Of a stretch of 43,485 nt of DNA, positions 42,318 through 43,485 are shown one piece after another (the first letter of the stretch is position 1; each line of letters starts with the position of its first letter). The DNA is taken from assembly GCA_964556665.1 (NCBI GenBank), contig CAZKXU010000018.1:1-43485 (forward strand). The letters run 5' to 3'. The translations under genes and the position numbers were made by a program. Under the pieces are notes generated by a model that was given only the letters and a program-made list of their open reading frames with translations, was not told the origin of the DNA and searched no databases. Origin of the DNA: CAZKXU01 sp964556665. GTDB taxonomy: Bacteria > Bdellovibrionota_C > UBA2361 > CAZKXU01.

Positions 42318-42557
42318 TTACCACTCACTATCCTGACGGCGTTGCTGAAGTTGCTTGTGTGTCTTTCTTTGTTGCTCTGTTTGTTTGAAATGTTCGGCAA
42401 GGTTGGCAAGCTCTTCGTCCATTTTTGACCTGATGAAAAATCTCAGTAGCCCCAATCGAGTTAGAAATCTTGTGGCTGCTAAATTATCAAGTTCTGGCAC
42501 CCATTCTTCAGGAAGAAGGAGGCGAAGCTGGGTGATCTTTGATTTTGGTTTTGACAT
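42318..42557 (-). CDS. Ribbon-helix-helix-like small protein
   Basis: The 79-residue protein reads ITQLRLLLPEEWVPELDNLA, then TRFLTRLGLLRFFIRSKMDEEL. That is the strand-helix-helix rhythm of CopG/Arc-type repressors, followed by a charged Gln/Lys-rich tail. Such proteins often control copy number or transfer in mobile elements, which suits its location between the HUH Rep gene and two small unknown genes. The DNA contacts are inferred, not shown. Confidence 0.5.
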   Translation of the reverse strand: MSKPKSKITQLRLLLPEEWVPELDNLAATRFLTRLGLLRFFIRSKMDEELANLAEHFKQTEQQRKTHKQLQQRRQDSEW

Positions 42558-42866
42558 AAAATTATATCTCTCATTGAAGGCGTGTATCTCTTATGTCTAT
42601 TTATAATGGAGAGGCTTTAGGGGCTGGTTTGGAATAAATCTAATGGGCACTTGAAATTATTTTTGGATGTGGAGCAGGTAGAGCTGACTGGAGAGGCTTT
42701 GGAAAATCTGTATTGGCTCTGTTATTAGTCTTGGTCTGATTTAGAGCGTAAGAATACCATCAAGGTACTAAGACCTTTTAAAAAAGAAAAACCCCAGACC
42801 TAAACTCATGCTCTATGAAACCTTGAGTTCACACTGGTCTGAGTATGTACGGACTTCGTGCTATTC
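42558..42866. other. Intergenic region of the HUH element
   Basis: This 309-base stretch holds no credible gene. It includes an AAAAGAAAAACCCC run near 42783 and short repeats of AGACC and AGGTCT/AGACCT type near 42770-42835 that could fold. If the neighbouring protein is a rolling-circle initiator, this gap is a plausible place for its nick site or origin, but I do not see a definite one. Confidence 0.3.
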
Positions 42867-43469
42867 TCAGTTCGGACACTTCGGACGTAATGGACGGACA
42901 GAAGCGGACAACCCTGAGAAATCTATATTGGAAGCTAACCATGCGACATTGAGCTGGTTTGGCTTCAGTGCTTTCAATACGTAATCGATTGCACCTTGTT
43001 TGGAATGAACGGTCTGAATATCGCAGATACCAATTCTACCTGACTTACCCTTAGTGGTTGGATAAGTAAGTCGATTAAGAACTTTAAAAAGTGCTGAAAA
43101 TGGCTTCTTTTGGATGTAGTTCTTGAATGTTGTAGAGGACAGAGATCGTGTTGCTCCCTGAACCCGACCTATCAATATATGAACATGAAATGACGTGCCT
43201 TTGCCTCTTTCTAAAACAACAAAGCATGGCAGCTTGCTCGATGAGCGTTTGCCTATAACGATTCTTTCGAGTTGGGTGGTAATTCTTCGGCAGATACCTT
43301 CGCAAGTAATCTCATCACTTACCTTGGAAGCGAAGGTAATCGTCAAAAACCAGATGGGATCAATCTTGTCGATTGCTGCGATGAGATGCTGGTAGATCTC
43401 AAGTCGTATATCGTTTGGAAAGTGTGCTTTGATGTATCCGTCCTCTCCCACCCAGGTGTCGATTTGCAA
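42867..43469 (-). CDS. HUH-type rolling-circle Rep or relaxase-like protein, possibly 5'-partial
   Basis: The protein carries the three HUH endonuclease motifs in order: FLTITF (41-46), HVHILIG with the metal-binding His95 and His97, and AIDYVLKAL with the nucleophile Tyr163 three residues before Lys166. Such enzymes nick one strand to start rolling-circle replication, transfer or single-strand transposition. One-tyrosine forms like this occur in plasmid and inovirus Rep and in IS200-like enzymes; which it is cannot be settled here. The start used is TTG 43469, but the frame stays open to the window edge, so the true start may lie outside. Confidence 0.7.
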   Translation of the reverse strand: MQIDTWVGEDGYIKAHFPNDIRLEIYQHLIAAIDKIDPIWFLTITFASKVSDEITCEGICRRITTQLERIVIGKRSSSKLPCFVVLERGKGTSFHVHILIGRVQGATRSLSSTTFKNYIQKKPFSALFKVLNRLTYPTTKGKSGRIGICDIQTVHSKQGAIDYVLKALKPNQLNVAWLASNIDFSGLSASVRPLRPKCPN

Positions 43470-43485
43470 TAAATTGAACAGCGGT

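Overview
This is a 43.5-kb chromosomal window from a Gram-negative bacterium of moderate to low G+C. A TonB-dependent receptor and a lipoprotein-like signal imply an outer membrane. I cannot fix the lineage. The mixture of GH57, GH133 and GT5 glycogen genes, HMG-CoA lyase and many small palindromic repeats would suit a deltaproteobacterium-like or candidate-phylum organism, but that is a guess. I see no rRNA, tRNA or CRISPR array.

The left two thirds (1-30 kb) looks like ordinary chromosome sprinkled with small repeats. It opens with a membrane protein and a very large acidic helical orphan (235-4161). A minus-strand group follows: HMG-CoA lyase, a 96-aa unknown, and a Rieske-fold lipoprotein that has lost every iron-sulfur ligand. 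Divergent from it is an ACT-containing threonine dehydratase. Next come a YfgM-like membrane protein, endonuclease IV, and a glycogen cluster of GH133 debranching enzyme, GH63-like glucosidase, GH57 amylase and GT5-like glycogen synthase (9.4-16.8 kb). After a DoxX protein, an exported metallo-beta-lactamase-fold hydrolase and a 907-codon Tat-signal orphan come TerC, an NhaR-like LysR regulator, a RaiA-like protein, a TerB-like protein and a DNA photolyase. From 26 to 30 kb lies a thiol and metal section: a small CxxC thioredoxin divergent from a four-cysteine MarR regulator across a perfect palindrome, then a histidine-rich ZnuD-like receptor divergent from a Fur/Zur regulator across another palindrome.

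Two repeat families mark this part. One is a 180-bp MITE with long terminal inverted repeats and TA target duplications (two full copies, one cut by the window start). The other is a 76-bp palindromic element with ACTGGGACCGCGG ends. One MITE sits exactly inside one 76-bp element, and the length arithmetic closes to the base.

The right third (30-43.5 kb) is accessory DNA. It starts with a 343-bp remnant carrying an orphan IS66-type accessory ORF. A minimal CBASS pair follows (CD-NTase and patatin phospholipase, joined by an ATGA overlap), then an EVE-domain protein. Next is a compact minus-strand operon: an excisionase-like HTH protein, a DUF4268/PD-(D/E)XK-like protein, an HsdM fused to a single target-recognition domain, a TIR-domain protein in the usual hsdS slot, and an HsdR whose C terminus is a complete LexA/S24-type autoprotease module. 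HsdR is broken by an apparent one-base deletion in a homopolymer. The window ends in an element with three small genes (one ribbon-helix-helix-like) and an HUH-type replication or relaxase protein.

The most interesting candidate system is the 33.6-41.6 kb operon. It combines modification by a self-contained M-S fusion, restriction by an HsdR with a possible SOS-responsive self-cleaving tail, and a TIR effector that could act as a suicide back-up when restriction fails.
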